Origin: Ariolimax columbianus
Lineage: Eukaryota; Mollusca; Gastropoda; Stylommatophora; Arionidae
NCBI GenBank assembly: GCA_036924085.1
Contig: JAVGWX010000013.1
Span: 41,695,893-41,759,892 of the forward strand
Direction of reading: 5' to 3'
DNA length: 64,000 nt
The notes under the pieces are model-generated. The model searched no databases, was not told where the DNA came from, and saw only the letters and a list, made by a program, of their open reading frames with translations. Position 1 is the first letter of the stretch; every line of letters starts with the position of its first letter. Positions 42,296 to 53,078 of this stretch are shown one piece after another. A program made the position numbers and the translations under genes.

Positions 42296-42500
42296 ACATA
42301 CATATATACATACACACACACACACATACATACATACATACATACATAGATACACACAAATACATACATACATACATATATACATACATACACAAACACA
42401 CACATGCATGCATACATACATACACCCATACATACATACATACATACATACATACATACATACATACATACATACATACATACATACATACATACATACC
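42296..42500. repeat. (CATA)n microsatellite
   Basis: A long ACAT/CATA run with CACA interruptions. The six overlapping open frames (CMYV or YIHT repeats) are artefacts. Confidence 0.93.
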
Positions 42501-42640
42501 TACCTACCTACCTCCTACCTACCTCCCTCCTACCTACCTACCTCCCTCCTACCTACCTACCTCCTACCTCCTACCTACCTACCTACCTTCCTACCTACAA
42601 ACCTATCTCCTACCTACCTCCTACCTACCTACCTATATAC
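42498..42640. repeat. (CTAC)n/(CTCC) tract
   Basis: ctacctacctcctacctacc pattern following the CATA run. Confidence 0.9.
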
Positions 42641-42667
42641 ATACATACACACAGACACACACACATT

Positions 42668-42710
42668 CTCTCTCTCTCTCTCTTACTCTCTCTCTCTCTC
42701 TCTCTCTTAC
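42668..42710. repeat. (CT)n tract
   Basis: Two CT runs divided by a TTACT. Confidence 0.85.
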
Positions 42711-42721
42711 TTGCATCACCG

Positions 42722-42905
42722 ACAGCAAGAGGCCTAATGTACAAACCATGCAGTAGAACCTTTTGTGTCCTCGCAGAAGATAAGGAACGTGTAAGCCACA
42801 TGCTGCCCGGCAAACACCGGGCTGAAAGACGAAAGCCAGTGGAAATACAAAACAAAACACTACACAAACAAGGAGTACGATGTCGCTGGTCGTCATTGAC
42901 AACGA
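42722..42905 (+). pseudogene. LINE 3' end with zinc-finger remnant
   Basis: The plus frame reads KPCSRTFCVLAED, then VSHMLPGKHRAER, equivalent to CKSCSRTFNARIGLKSHM at 47905-47960. It ends cgctggtcgtcattgacaac and runs straight into an AC/AT microsatellite. Confidence 0.65.
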
Positions 42906-42908
42906 TGT

Positions 42909-42986
<78 letters not shown>

Positions 42987-42988
42987 TC
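42909..42988. repeat. (AC)n(TA)n(AC)n microsatellite
   Basis: About 50 bases of pure TA between AC runs. A strong self-complementary stretch. Confidence 0.92.
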
Positions 42989-42989
42989 A

Positions 42990-43500
42990 CATAAACGCAA
43001 ATATGTAAGGAAGCTGATTACAAAATGACAGACTCTACTACAGTATAATCTATAACACTTCATCGCTGACAGCAGTGTCTGCTAAAGGACTGCCTTTACC
43101 TTCATGCTGGCCGTAAGAGCGTTCCATTGTTCTATACTCAGTTGGTATCCTCTAACTAACCTGATTGTGGCAGACACGAAGCGGCATGCAGAAGTGCTGA
43201 TTCTAGCGGCCGGAAGCTGAATGGATCCGTGTTGACAGAGTCGTCTTGTGTTTCAGACATCGTACTTGGTTTGTTTTTTAGTTTTTTTTAATGTTTTTTT
43301 TTAATCCCCATATCTCATTGCTGGGATCGATACGAAAAGTGCAGATTCGGGACTTGTCTCTCACAGGAAGCCTGCCGTGGCACATTTATGGATGCATGTT
43401 TGCCCTGGGTGGTTTCAGTGAGGGCTGTGGTCGTTGGCAGAGACAAGGTGACGGAGACCATTGTGACACTGAGAACTGGCTTGTTGCAAGAGACTAGTTG
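42990..43500. other. No gene seen
   Basis: Ordinary sequence with T-runs near 43270-43305. Confidence 0.4.
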
Positions 43501-43593
43501 TGCGTGCGGTCTAATCTCTCTAGGGCAGAAGTCTCTCTCTCTCTCTCTCTCACCTCCAATTTCTCTCTCTTTCCCTCTGTGTGTGTGCAAGAG

Positions 43594-43624
<31 letters not shown>

Positions 43625-44320
43625 TGTGGTTGAAGTGAAATACTGCCACTGAAAGCTTGTTTAGTGTGATAGGCGACAGACAGTATAACCTAAACCCTCT
43701 ATGACAGAAGAATGTGTGTATGCGAGAAAAAAAAAGAGAGAGAGATAGAGAAAGAGAGAGACAAAGAGAGAGAGAGAAATAGAGAGAGAAAGAGAGAGAT
43801 AAAAAGAGAGAGAAAGGAAGAGACAAAGAGAGAGAAAGAGGCAAACAGACCGAGACATGTGGTGAAGACAATGTCACACTGAAAGTAACCTAACCCCTCT
43901 GTGGTAGAAGACGGTGAGAGAGGCACAAAGGAGAAGAGAGAGACATATAAATATGTTACAATCATAGCGGCCTAACCTCTCTGTGTAAGAGGGAGAGAGA
44001 GAGAGAGAGAGAGAGAGAAAGAAAGTGTGACCTAACCCTGCTGTGGAAGAGACTGTGTATGAGGGAGAGAGAAAGAGAGTGAGAGAGAGAAAGAATGAAC
44101 CAAAACAGAGACAAATGTGAAGTTGACAAAGTCACACCGAAAGCCGCCTAACTTCTCTAGGTTAGAAGACGTTGTGTGTGTGTGTGAGAGAGAGAGAAAG
44201 AGATAGAGAGAGAGAGAGAGAGAGAGAAAGAGAAAGTAACAACAGCCTATCCACTCTGTGGTAACAGACCTTGTGTGAGAGAACGTAAGAGCGGCATTAC
44301 CCCTATGTGATAGAAGACTG

Positions 44321-44357
<37 letters not shown>

Positions 44358-44660
44358 AAGAGAGAGTAAGTGTGGCCTACCTCTTCTATGGTAGAGTGTG
44401 TATGAGGGAGAGAGAGACAGAGAGCGGCCTAACCCCTGTTTTAAAATTCTCTGTGTAAGAGGGGGACAGAGATCAGCCCATTCACTATGTGTTAAAATCC
44501 TCTGTATAAGGTATATATATATATATACGCAGGGATAAGAAGTGGACAATAGCACAATAAGAGCGGCCTCTGTGGTAGAAAACTGTGTCAGAAAGAAAGA
44601 GTATGTTATAGTATACTGACCCTTCCAGTCTAACGCCTCTAGAGTAGAACACTCTCCAAT
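43501..44660. repeat. Family D: second and larger (GA)n/spacer array
   Basis: About nine imperfect units: (GA)n, then spacer gtcacactgaaagtaacct or agcggcctaacccctct, then gtggtagaagac. It has the same architecture as 32941-33575 but is more diverged and mixed with CT runs at 43531. Confidence 0.85.
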
Positions 44661-44785
44661 TCTTTGAATCACTTACCTCTCCGATCACTCAGGACTTCTG
44701 CGTGTGGAGTGTAGCCTTCTAGGTTTAAAATAAAATGGTTCTAGAACCAACACATCAAATTTGAAGCGTTACGTACGACAGGGTT

Positions 44786-46115
44786 GAAACCGCTGTCGGT
44801 ATGCCGTCGAACCCTCCGCCAATGAGCCGTTGCACCCTCTGTCAATAAGCCGTCAAAACCTCTGTCAATGAGCCGTCGAACCCTCTGTCAATGAGCCGTC
44901 AACCCTGATGTCAATGAGCCGTCAAACCCTCAGTCATTGAGCCGTCAAACCTGATGTCAACGAGCCGTCGAACCCTCTGTCAATGAGCCGTCAAACCCTC
45001 AGTCATTGAGCCGTCAAACCCTCAGTCATTGAGCCGTCAAACCCTCAGTCATTGAGCCGTCAAACCTGATGTCAATGAGCCGTCAAACCTGATGTCAATG
45101 AGCCGTCAAACCCTCAGTCATTGAGCCGTCAAACGTGATGTCAATGAGCCGTCAAACCTGATGTCAATGAGCCGTCAAACCTGATGTCAATGAGCCGTCA
45201 AACCCTCGATCATTGAGCCGTCAAACCTGATGTCAATGAGCCGTCAAACCCACTGTCAATGACCCGTCAAACCTGATGTCAATGAGCCGTCAAACCCTCT
45301 GTCAATGAGCCGTTAAACCTGATGTCAATGATCTGTCAAACCTGATGTCAATGAGCCGTCAAACCTGATGTCAATGAGCCGTCAAACCTGATGTCAATGA
45401 GCCGTCAAACCTGATGTCAATGAGCCGTCAAACCTGATGTCAATGAGCCGTCAAACCTGATGTCAATGAGCCGTCAAACCCTCTGTCAATGAGCCGTCAA
45501 CCCTGATGTCAATGAGCCGTCAAACGTGATGTCAATGAGCCGTCAAACCATCAGTCATTGAGCCGTCAAACCTGATGTCAATGAGCCGTCAAACCCTCTG
45601 TCATTGAGCCGTCAAACCCTCAGTCATTGAGCCGTCAAACCTGATGTCAATGAGCCGTCAAACCTGATGTCAATGAGCCGTCAAACCCTCAGTCATTGAG
45701 CCGTCAAACGTGATGTCAATGAGCCGTCAAACCTGATGTCAATGAGCCGTCAAACCTGATGTCAATGAGCCGTCAAACCCTCGGTCATTGAGCCGTCAAA
45801 CCTGATGTCAATGAGCCGTCAAACCCACTGTCAATGACCCGTCAAACCTGATGTCAATGAGCCGTCAAACCTGATGTCAATGAGCCGTCAAACCTGATGT
45901 CAATGAGCCGTCAAACCTGATGTCAATGAGCCGTCAAACCTGATGTCAATGAGCCGTCAAACCCTCTGTCAATGAGCCGTCAACCCTGATGTCAATGAGC
46001 CGTCAAACGTGATGTCAATGAGCCGTCAAACCATCAGTCATTGAGCCGTCAAACCTGATGTCAATGAGCCGTCAAACCTGATGTCAATGAGCTGTCAAAC
46101 CTGATGTCAATGAGC
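44786..46115. repeat. 23-bp satellite with a 575-bp higher-order repeat
   Basis: About 57 monomers built from gagccgtcaaac plus either ctgatgtcaat or cctcagtcatt. Rare variants recur in the same order: aaacgtgatg at 45131 and 45706, and cactgtcaatgacccg at 45251 and 45826, both 575 bp (25 monomers) apart. The variant ccatcag at 45548 and 46031 is 483 bp apart, so the second copy has lost four monomers. Confidence 0.95.
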
Positions 46116-46405
46116 CGTTGATAGTGCGACACCTGATGCTCGCTTGGTCAGAACTCGCCATAAAAAGTAAAGTGCGACACCTGATGCTCGCTTGCTCAGA
46201 ACTCGCCATAAAAAGTAAAGTGCGACACCTAATGCTCGCTTGCTCAGAACTCGCCATAAAAAGTAAAGTGCGACACCTGATGCCCGCTTGCTCAGAACTC
46301 GCCATAAAAAGTAAAGTGCGACACCTGATGCTCGCTTGCTCAGAACTCGCCATAAAAAGTAAAGTGCGACACCTGATGCTCGCCTGCCGCAGACCTCGCC
46401 ACAGA
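46116..46405. repeat. 48-bp tandem repeat, 6 units
   Basis: The unit joins agtgcgacacctgatgctcg, cttgctcagaactcgccata and aaaagtaa. Because 48 is divisible by 3, one frame on each strand stays open with a 16-residue repeat (VRHLMLACSELAIKSK on plus). Nothing else supports translation. It abuts the 23-bp satellite and shares its cctgatg motif. Confidence 0.93.
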
Positions 46406-46754
46406 AATTAGTTCATTCCTCGCTGCCAAGCAACCACTGCCAGCGTTTACAGCCCCACTCACCAACTGTGAAACACTTGCAAATTCCTAACTAGGTATTG
46501 GTTCTGAAAAAGCGAACAGCTTAGCAGACCTAGTTAGTCAACACTACGACTACATGATACAAGAAGGATAAACTAGTCGTTTGCCCTGGGATAAGAAGAT
46601 AATGATGATCCTTTATAAAGCGTTTCATTATATGGTAAACTGTGTATATTCCCGGTTTACTATGAGTTATTCTAAGTAGGCGTAAGATACACGCAATAAA
46701 TAATATCATCCGGACACTGAGCGGCACAACATGGGGGGTGGGGGGGGGGGCACA
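46406..46754. other. No gene seen
   Basis: Ordinary sequence with a poly-G run at 46735-46750. Confidence 0.4.
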
Positions 46755-47395
46755 GCCATCAGTCCTTCGAACATCTGCACTTGCTGAATACGCTGCGCCA
46801 GTCTGGAAAAAGTCTGCCCATGCAAAACTAGTTGATACAGCGATAAATGAGGCGGATAGTATCAGGGTGCCTAAAACCCACCCCCCATTGATAAAATATA
46901 ACTCATAAGTGGCATAGCGCCATACGAGAAGCGTCGCAGGAGAAATCGAACGAGAAAAACAGGAGCACGACCCAAGGCACCCAATGTTTGGACATCAGGT
47001 ACAGAACACAAGACTCAAATCCAGACGTTGCTTCCTAAAATCAACACAGCCCATACATACAAACCCTGAAAGTCGCCATATCGAGAGATGGAACAAATTG
47101 ATGAAGCCCACAGAGATGGAACTTCGGGAGGAACCTGCCCCCTGGACATCATCTACCATATACAACATGGGAGTCGCTGAACAGACTCCGAACTGGTGTA
47201 TCACGGTGCAAGAGGAATACGAAACTATGGTGATACACATTTGATGACACGCGTGACTGTGGCGCAATATAGGACCCAGACCACCTGTTGACCTGCCCCA
47301 ATCTCCAGGAAACATGCAATAGGTGCGACAAGCTGGAGGCAACTGACAGGGCAATCCATGTCGCCGAATACTGGCTGCGTAACGTATAACGTAGC
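46755..47395 (+). pseudogene. LINE RT C-terminal region
   Basis: Plus frames read RTSALAEYAAPVWKKSAHAK and LVDTAINEADSIRVPKTHPP, then KSRRCFLKSTQPIHTNPESR, LRTGV-equivalent TPNWCITVQEEYE, and DHLLTCPNLQETCNRC. This is the AEYAxPVWxxSAHxxxxD ... DHLLxCP tail of a common invertebrate LINE. Several frame breaks are present; no YADD. Confidence 0.8.
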
Positions 47396-47424
47396 TCTTA
47401 GGCAAGAGAGGTAAGTAAGTATGC

Positions 47425-47560
47425 CCGAAGTCTGATCACGTTCAGATGAAACATACTGATCTAGACTGCCATCTCCCGTCCTAGTTTGTGCCCATGGAAG
47501 CAGGCTATGTCACAGCAGTTTGGTCAGTGAGATAAGAATCGACACTGTCATTTCCATATG
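47425..47560 (+). mobile_element. Family C fragment
   Basis: cagatgaaacatactgatct, then catggaagcaggctatgtca and gtcagtgagataagaatcga follow the family C order. Only the 5' half is present. It begins about 30 bases after the LINE end. Confidence 0.6.
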
Positions 47561-47739
47561 GTGAACTTACTGAGAAGCATTGCATTGCACTACATCCAGG
47601 GGAAACTCCGGTTCACATTCTAAATTACACCTCGGGATGTAAGAAGGGCCCGATTGTAAACTGCTGACGAAAAAGCGGTCGCCCAAAAAAATCGTTTTAA
47701 AGACAGCCTGAAGGAAAATCTGTATGCTGTCACATAGAT

Positions 47740-48065
47740 GAAAACAACTGGGAGAGCAACGCGAAAAACATATCTGGATGGAGAAATGCAGTAAACGTTT
47801 GCGTTGCTGAAGGAGAGAGCCACCGCCTGCAAACAGCACAAACTAAACTCCTGATCTGGAAGGGAAGAGCAGAGAAACTACCCTCACTGGCAGCAGAAGA
47901 CCTTGTGTGCAAATCATGCAGTAGAACATTCAATGCCCGCATTGGACTGAAAAGCCACATGGGGTTCAGCAAACACCAGGCCGAAACATAACAGCCCGTG
48001 CAGAAAAAAAACACACAAAAACAGAACAAACTCAACAAGGATGATGTTGGCGGTCGTCATTAACA
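47740..48065 (+). pseudogene. LINE 3' end with zinc finger
   Basis: The plus frame reads ESHRLQTAQTKLLIWKGRAE, then DLVCKSCSRTFNARIGLKSH and MGFSKHQAE. The CxxC...SRIGLxSHxxxH pattern is a LINE ORF2 C-terminal zinc finger, here with the Cys/His set kept. The 3' end gtcgtcattaacaacgatag runs into a TA/GT microsatellite, as at 42905. Confidence 0.75.
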
Positions 48066-48074
48066 ACGATAGAC

Positions 48075-48120
48075 ATGTATATATATGTGTGTGTGTGTGT
48101 TCGCTCGCGCGCGCGCACGT
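48075..48120. repeat. (AT)(GT)(CG) microsatellite
   Basis: tatatatgtgtgtgtgtgtg followed by tcgctcgcgcgcgcgc. Alternating purine-pyrimidine, capable of Z-DNA. Confidence 0.85.
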
Positions 48121-48207
48121 ACACATACGTACGAACTGTAGGTTCACTTAATGCATGTATGTCCATACCATACATATAAGTACCTGAGCGGAAGTAGTGT
48201 TGTTCAT

Positions 48208-48325
48208 TCTCTGAACTCAATTATGCTTGATCTAGGATCTGAACTCAATTATGTTTGATCTAGGATCTGAACTCAATTATGCTTGATCTAGGATCTGAAC
48301 TCAATTATATTTGATCTAGGATCGC
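48208..48325. repeat. 28-bp tandem repeat, ~4 units
   Basis: tctgaactcaattatgcttg then atctagga. Confidence 0.92.
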
Positions 48326-48349
48326 CATTCATTACCCTGCATGGGTCAC

Positions 48350-49795
48350 TCAATTCGTCTTTTTTCTCCTCTTCTCGATTGTCTCTTCTCTCGTTTCTCC
48401 TCTACTTGATTGTCTCTATTATCGTTTCTTCTCTACTTGATTATCTTTATTCTCGTTTCTCCTCTACTTGATTGTATGTACTATCGTTTCTCCTCTACTT
48501 GTCTGTTCTCACGTTTCTCCTCTACTTGATTGTTTTGTACTTTCGTTTCTCTTCTACTTGATTGTTTTGTTATCTTGTTTCTCCTCTACTTGATTGTATG
48601 TACTATCGTTTCTCCTCTACTTGTCTGTTCTCACGTTTCTCCTCTACTTGATTGTTTTGTACTTTCGTTTCTCTTCTACTTGATTGTTTTGTTATCTTGT
48701 TTCTCCTCTACTTGATTGTTTTGTACTTTCGTTTCTCTTCTACTTGATTGTTTTGTTATCTTGTTTCTTCTCTACTTGATTGTCTCTATTCTCGTTTTTC
48801 CTCTACTTGATTGTCTCTATTCTCGTTTTTCCTCTACTTGATTGTACTTTCGTTTCTCCTCTACTTGATTGTCTATATTTTCGTTTCTCCTCTACTTGTC
48901 TGTTCTCACGTTTCTCCTCTACATGTCCGTACTCTCGTTTCTCCTCTACTTGATTGTATTTACTTTTGTTTCTCCACTACATGTCTGTACTCTCGTTTCT
49001 CCACTACATGTCTGTACTCTCGTTTTTCCACTACATGTCTGTACTCCCGTTTCTCCACTACATGTCTGTACTCTCGTTTCTCCACTACATGTCTGTACTC
49101 CCGTTTCTCCACTACATGTCTGTACTCCCGTTTCTCCACTACATGTCTGTACTCTCGTTTCTCCACTACATGTCTGTACTCTCGTTTCTCCACTACATGT
49201 CTGTACTCTCGTTTCTCCACTACATGTCTGTACTCTCGTTTTGCTTCGACTTGATTGTTGGTACTCTCGTTTCTCCTCTACTTGATTGTATTTACTTTTG
49301 TTTCTCCACTACATGTATGTACTCTCGTTTCTCCACTACATGTCTGTACTCCCGTTTCTCCACTACATGTCTGTAATCTCGTTTCTCCACTACATGTCTG
49401 AACTCCCGTTTCTCCACCACATGTCTGTACTCTCGTTTCTCCACTACATGTCTGTACTCTCGCTTCTCCACTACATGTCTGTACTCTCGTTTCTCTACTA
49501 CATGTCTGTACTCTCGTTTCTCCACTACATGTCTGTACTCTCGATTCTCCTCTACTTGATTGTCCGTACTCTCGTTTCTCCTCTACTTGATTGTCCGTAC
49601 TCTCGTTTCTCCTCTACTTGATTGTCCGTACTCTCGTTTCTCCTCTACTTGATTGTCCGTACTCTCGTTTCTCCTTTACTTGATTGTCCGTACTCTCTTT
49701 TCTCCTCTACTTGATTGTCCGTACTCTCGTTTTTCCTCTAATTGATTGTCCGTACTCTCGTTTCTCCTCTACTTGATTGTTCGTACTGGAGTATT
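48350..49795. repeat. 27-31-bp minisatellite, ~50 units
   Basis: Outer units read ctacttgattgtccgtactc plus tcgtttctcct. A central block of 27-bp units reads ctacatgtctgtactctcgt plus ttctcca. The 27-bp type forms two blocks (48970-49235, 49307-49545) inside the 31-bp type. Long open frames on both strands (EKREYRHVV or CLYSRFSTT repeats) are artefacts. Confidence 0.95.
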
Positions 49796-50216
49796 AGTTT
49801 TGGCATGGATATTCTGCATCCACGAAACTGACGTTTGTATGCGCGCGCGCACTCGCGTTCTCTATATTTGTGCTTAAAACTCTTCATGGATTGCATATAC
49901 CCTATTCAACTATGCGTGTGTCATTACACAAACACACAAAAGCGTGTTTGAAAAAAAACAAAAACAAATCCGCTTGTAAATGTCCACTTTGGTTGGTAGG
50001 ATGCTTGACATCCGATGTAGAGCAGTGCGCATCAAGTGTGTACTTGTAAACGCTTATTAGAACGTGGAATGTGAACCTCTTGAAACGTGGAACATAACAG
50101 GTCTTGATCTAAAGGCATGTGTGTGGCTCGGTGTGCTTGTTGATGGTTGCTTGTCCTATTTGTTGACAGTCGCATTTTTGGAAGGGTTGATTACGATGCT
50201 TCTCAAAATTCGAAAT
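49796..50216. other. No gene; (GC)n run
   Basis: tatgcgcgcgcgcactcgcg near 49838. Otherwise ordinary. Confidence 0.4.
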
Positions 50217-51245
50217 GGCATCAAGATTCATGAGCTGTAGCGGCCAGCGATTCAAAGCTGACTGTTAGCGTAGAGGGCCAGCGTCCCAAAGCTGACTGCT
50301 AGCGTAAAGGGCTGCGACCCAGAGCTGACTGCTAGCGTAAAGGGCTGCTACACAAAGCTGACTGCTAGCTTAAAGGGTTGCGACACAAAGCTGACTGCTA
50401 GCGTAAAGGGCCAGCGACCCAGAGATGACTGCTAGCGTAAATGGCATGTGACCCAGAGTTGACTGCTAGCGTAAAGCACCTACGACGCAGAGCTGACTGC
50501 TAGCGTAAAGGGCCTGCGACCCAAAGCTGACTGCTAGCGTAAATGGCCTGCGATCCAAACCTGACTGCTAGCGTAAAGGGCCTGCGACCCAGAGATGTCA
50601 ATAACCTTCTTCACCTTCCCATGGTGACCCTGGATAACAGGCTGCAACCGGGCAGACTAGCTAAGGAAAAGAGATCGAAGAGGGAAAGCTGACTCGGTAC
50701 CACAAAATTGCATTCTGTTGAAGTCAGATGTGTCGAACTGAAAGCTGCGAATATCGTAGTCAAGATGTAAACTAAGACACAACGCATTCCGTTCCTTGTA
50801 CTTTATTCTGCTATTTGCAGAGCCCTTTTCGGGACTTGTTACCGGTAGTTTGATTTGACTTCGTTCGTTCTCAATCTCTCGCTATCAAACCCTAAAAGGG
50901 CTTAAGTAGCAGAATGTAGTCCAGACAACGGAATGCATTGTGTCGTAGTTTACAGCTTGACTGCGATATTTGCACCATTCGGTCCAACACATCCGACTTC
51001 AGCAAGAATTTTTTGAGTACTGGGTTAGCATTCCCTTCTCCTTAGCCAGTCTGCCCTGCTGCAGCCTGTTATCCAGGATCACCACGTGGAGGTGTAGAAA
51101 GGTCTTGGCAGCTCTGGTTCGCTGGCCCTGACGCTAGCAGTCAGCTATGGGTCGCTGACCACTGCAGCTCATGCGCTGCTCAGCGTCTTGATCCCGTTAC
51201 CGTTAGTTTGAGAATGAAGAAGAAGAATAATAAGAAGAAAAATAT
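50217..51245 (+). mobile_element. Retroposon family A copy (A9), 5' end expanded, split by A10
   Basis: It begins tcaagattcatgagctgtag. Its 5' region (50245-50595) is a ~32-bp array of agctgactgctagcgtaaag plus ggcctgcgaccca, about 11 units. The middle runs to 50853 and the (GAA)n tail resumes at 51212 after the A10 insertion. Confidence 0.88.
50854..51195 (-). mobile_element. Retroposon family A copy (A10) nested in A9, with TSD
   Basis: The flanks gttaccggtagtttga (50838-50853) and gttaccgttagtttga (51196-51211) are a 16-bp duplication with one mismatch. Confidence 0.9.
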
Positions 51246-51344
51246 TATACAATCGATTAAATCTTAATGAATAATTTAAGCAGTAGAACGAAGTTTCTTA
51301 CATGCAGCATTTGGGGAGAAGAGGGTAAAAAAAACACAACACAA

Positions 51345-51520
51345 TTGCAAGTATGGTTCAGCTACCACCCAAGGACGAAAACAAGAACGTAACCTGCATT
51401 ACTGTTTAAAGACCTTCATCAGGGACACCAGACAACACAAATATGAGCTAAGAAATCTTAAAGATGAATACACACAAAAAAAAGATATCAACACATCAAT
51501 TAGTATGGACAGTTACTTAG
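51345..51520 (+). mobile_element. Family E copy
   Basis: aaggacgaaaacaagaacgt, then actgtttaaagaccttcatc and agggacaccagacaacac. A11 follows immediately. Confidence 0.6.
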
Positions 51521-51888
51521 CTGGGTACTTCTTCTTCATCTTCGTTTGTTCTCAATCTCCCGCTACCAAGTCCTGAAAAGGGCTTTGCGAGTAGAAGGAT
51601 GTAGTTCGGGGAACGGAATGCCTTGTCGTAGTTTACAACTTGACTGCGATATTTGCCTCTTTCGGTCCGTCACATCCGACTTGAGCAGGCATTTTTGAGT
51701 ACCGGGTTCTATTCCCACTTCGATCAGCTCTACTTAGCCAGTCTGCTCTTTTTGCAGCCTGTTATCCAGGATAACCGCGTGGAGGCGGTCTTGGCAGCTC
51801 TGGTTCGCTGACCCTGACGCTAGCAGTCAGGAATGAGTCGCTGATTGCTGCAGCTCATGCGCTGCTCAGAGTCTTGGCCCCAGCTTGA
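51521..51888 (-). mobile_element. Retroposon family A copy (A11)
   Basis: Full length on the minus strand with a (GAA)n tail at the left. The target duplication is not clear. Confidence 0.8.
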
Positions 51889-51954
51889 TTCAGTATGTGG
51901 ACTCGTCAACGCTTAATGGGACATGCGTTGCCCTTTGCTGCTGTAATTTTGGAA

Positions 51955-52742
51955 TGAGGAGACGAACGTCTGGTCAGGTATAACATATTGAACAGACATT
52001 GTTAGGTAGCGTCAGATGAAACACACGGATCAGACTATGTTAGTCAGGTGAAATATACGGATTAGACTATGCTAGTCAGGTGAAATATACGGATTAGACT
52101 ATGTTAGTCAGTTAGTTGAAATATACGGATTAGACTGTGTTAGTCAGTCTAGTAAAATATACTGATTAGACTATGTTAATCAGGTGAAATATTCAGATTA
52201 GACTATGTTAGTCAGTCATGTGAAATATACGGATTAGACTATGTTAGTCATTCAGGTCAAATATACGGATTAGACTATGTTAGTCAGTCTGGTGAAATAT
52301 ACGGATTAGACTGTGTTAGTCTGTCAGATGAAATATACGGATTAGACTATGTTAGTCAGTGAGGTGAAATATACGGATTAGACTATATTAGTCAGTCATG
52401 TGAAATATACGGATTAGACTATATTAGTCATGTGAAATATACGGATTAGACTTTGTTAGTCAGTCAGGTGAAATATACGGATCAGACTATGTTTGTCAGG
52501 GTCAGGTGAAACATACTGACCGTTCCTCACCTTACTTCCACGTAGTTCTCCCTAGAAACAGTCTGTTTTATGGCACTCTTTCTAACCAGGGAGAGGATCG
52601 ACGTGATCCCTGTTGTAGTGAGCGACATCCAGATGAAGCCAAGCATACCACAGTGCAAGCTCCTGGAGAACACCGGTCGACCTTCATCAGCACGCTCGGG
52701 ATGTGAGGAAAGATGCTGCAAAGAGTAAACCTAACCACTGGG
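51955..52742 (+). mobile_element. Family C copy with an internal ~36-bp tandem array
   Basis: 5' start aacgtctggtcaggtataac, 3' part cttcatcagcacgctcggga and ggacattcaacaacaacc. Between them, 51990-52505 is expanded into ~14 units of tgaaatatacggattagact plus atgttagtcagtcagg. Confidence 0.88.
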
Positions 52743-52778
52743 GACATTCAACAACAACCAATCAATTAATATCTACAG

Positions 52779-53075
52779 GACGTTCTTACAGTCAACACAG
52801 CCCTTGCAGACTAGTCCCGGAAAACGCAGCATCGAGACATGGTGTAAACTGACTCTGATCTCCTGGATTGGACTACAAGTGGAACATGCTCATGGACACC
52901 ACTTGCATAACGCAACACGGAAGTCACTAACAGGACTTCGAACTGGTGTATCACGATGCAGGAAGAACTCAAAGGGGTGGGGATACAGGGATAATGAGAT
53001 ACGTGACTGTGCGCAATATTAACAGACAACCTGATGATCTGCCCAAACTTTCTGGAAAAAGGGAATAGGAATGAT
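52779..53075 (+). pseudogene. LINE RT C-terminal fragment
   Basis: The plus frame reads SPGKRSIETWCKLTLISW, then HHLHNATRKSLTGLRTGVSR, CRKNSKGWGYRDNEIRDC and, after a frameshift, DDLMICPNFLEKGNR. Same clade as 46755-47395. It stops where the 21-bp satellite begins. Confidence 0.8.
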
Positions 53076-53078
53076 TAA

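Noticed and set aside
42236..42994. Met-Tyr-Val-Cys and Tyr-Ile-His-Thr ORFs, up to 196 codons
   Set aside because: CATA and CTAC microsatellites, partly joined to a LINE remnant.
44786..46115. CRISPR-like regular array
   Set aside because: No unique spacers; the 23-bp units are contiguous, and the genome is eukaryotic.
48811..49621. Several 110-147-codon ORFs on both strands
   Set aside because: Frames of the 27-31-bp minisatellite.
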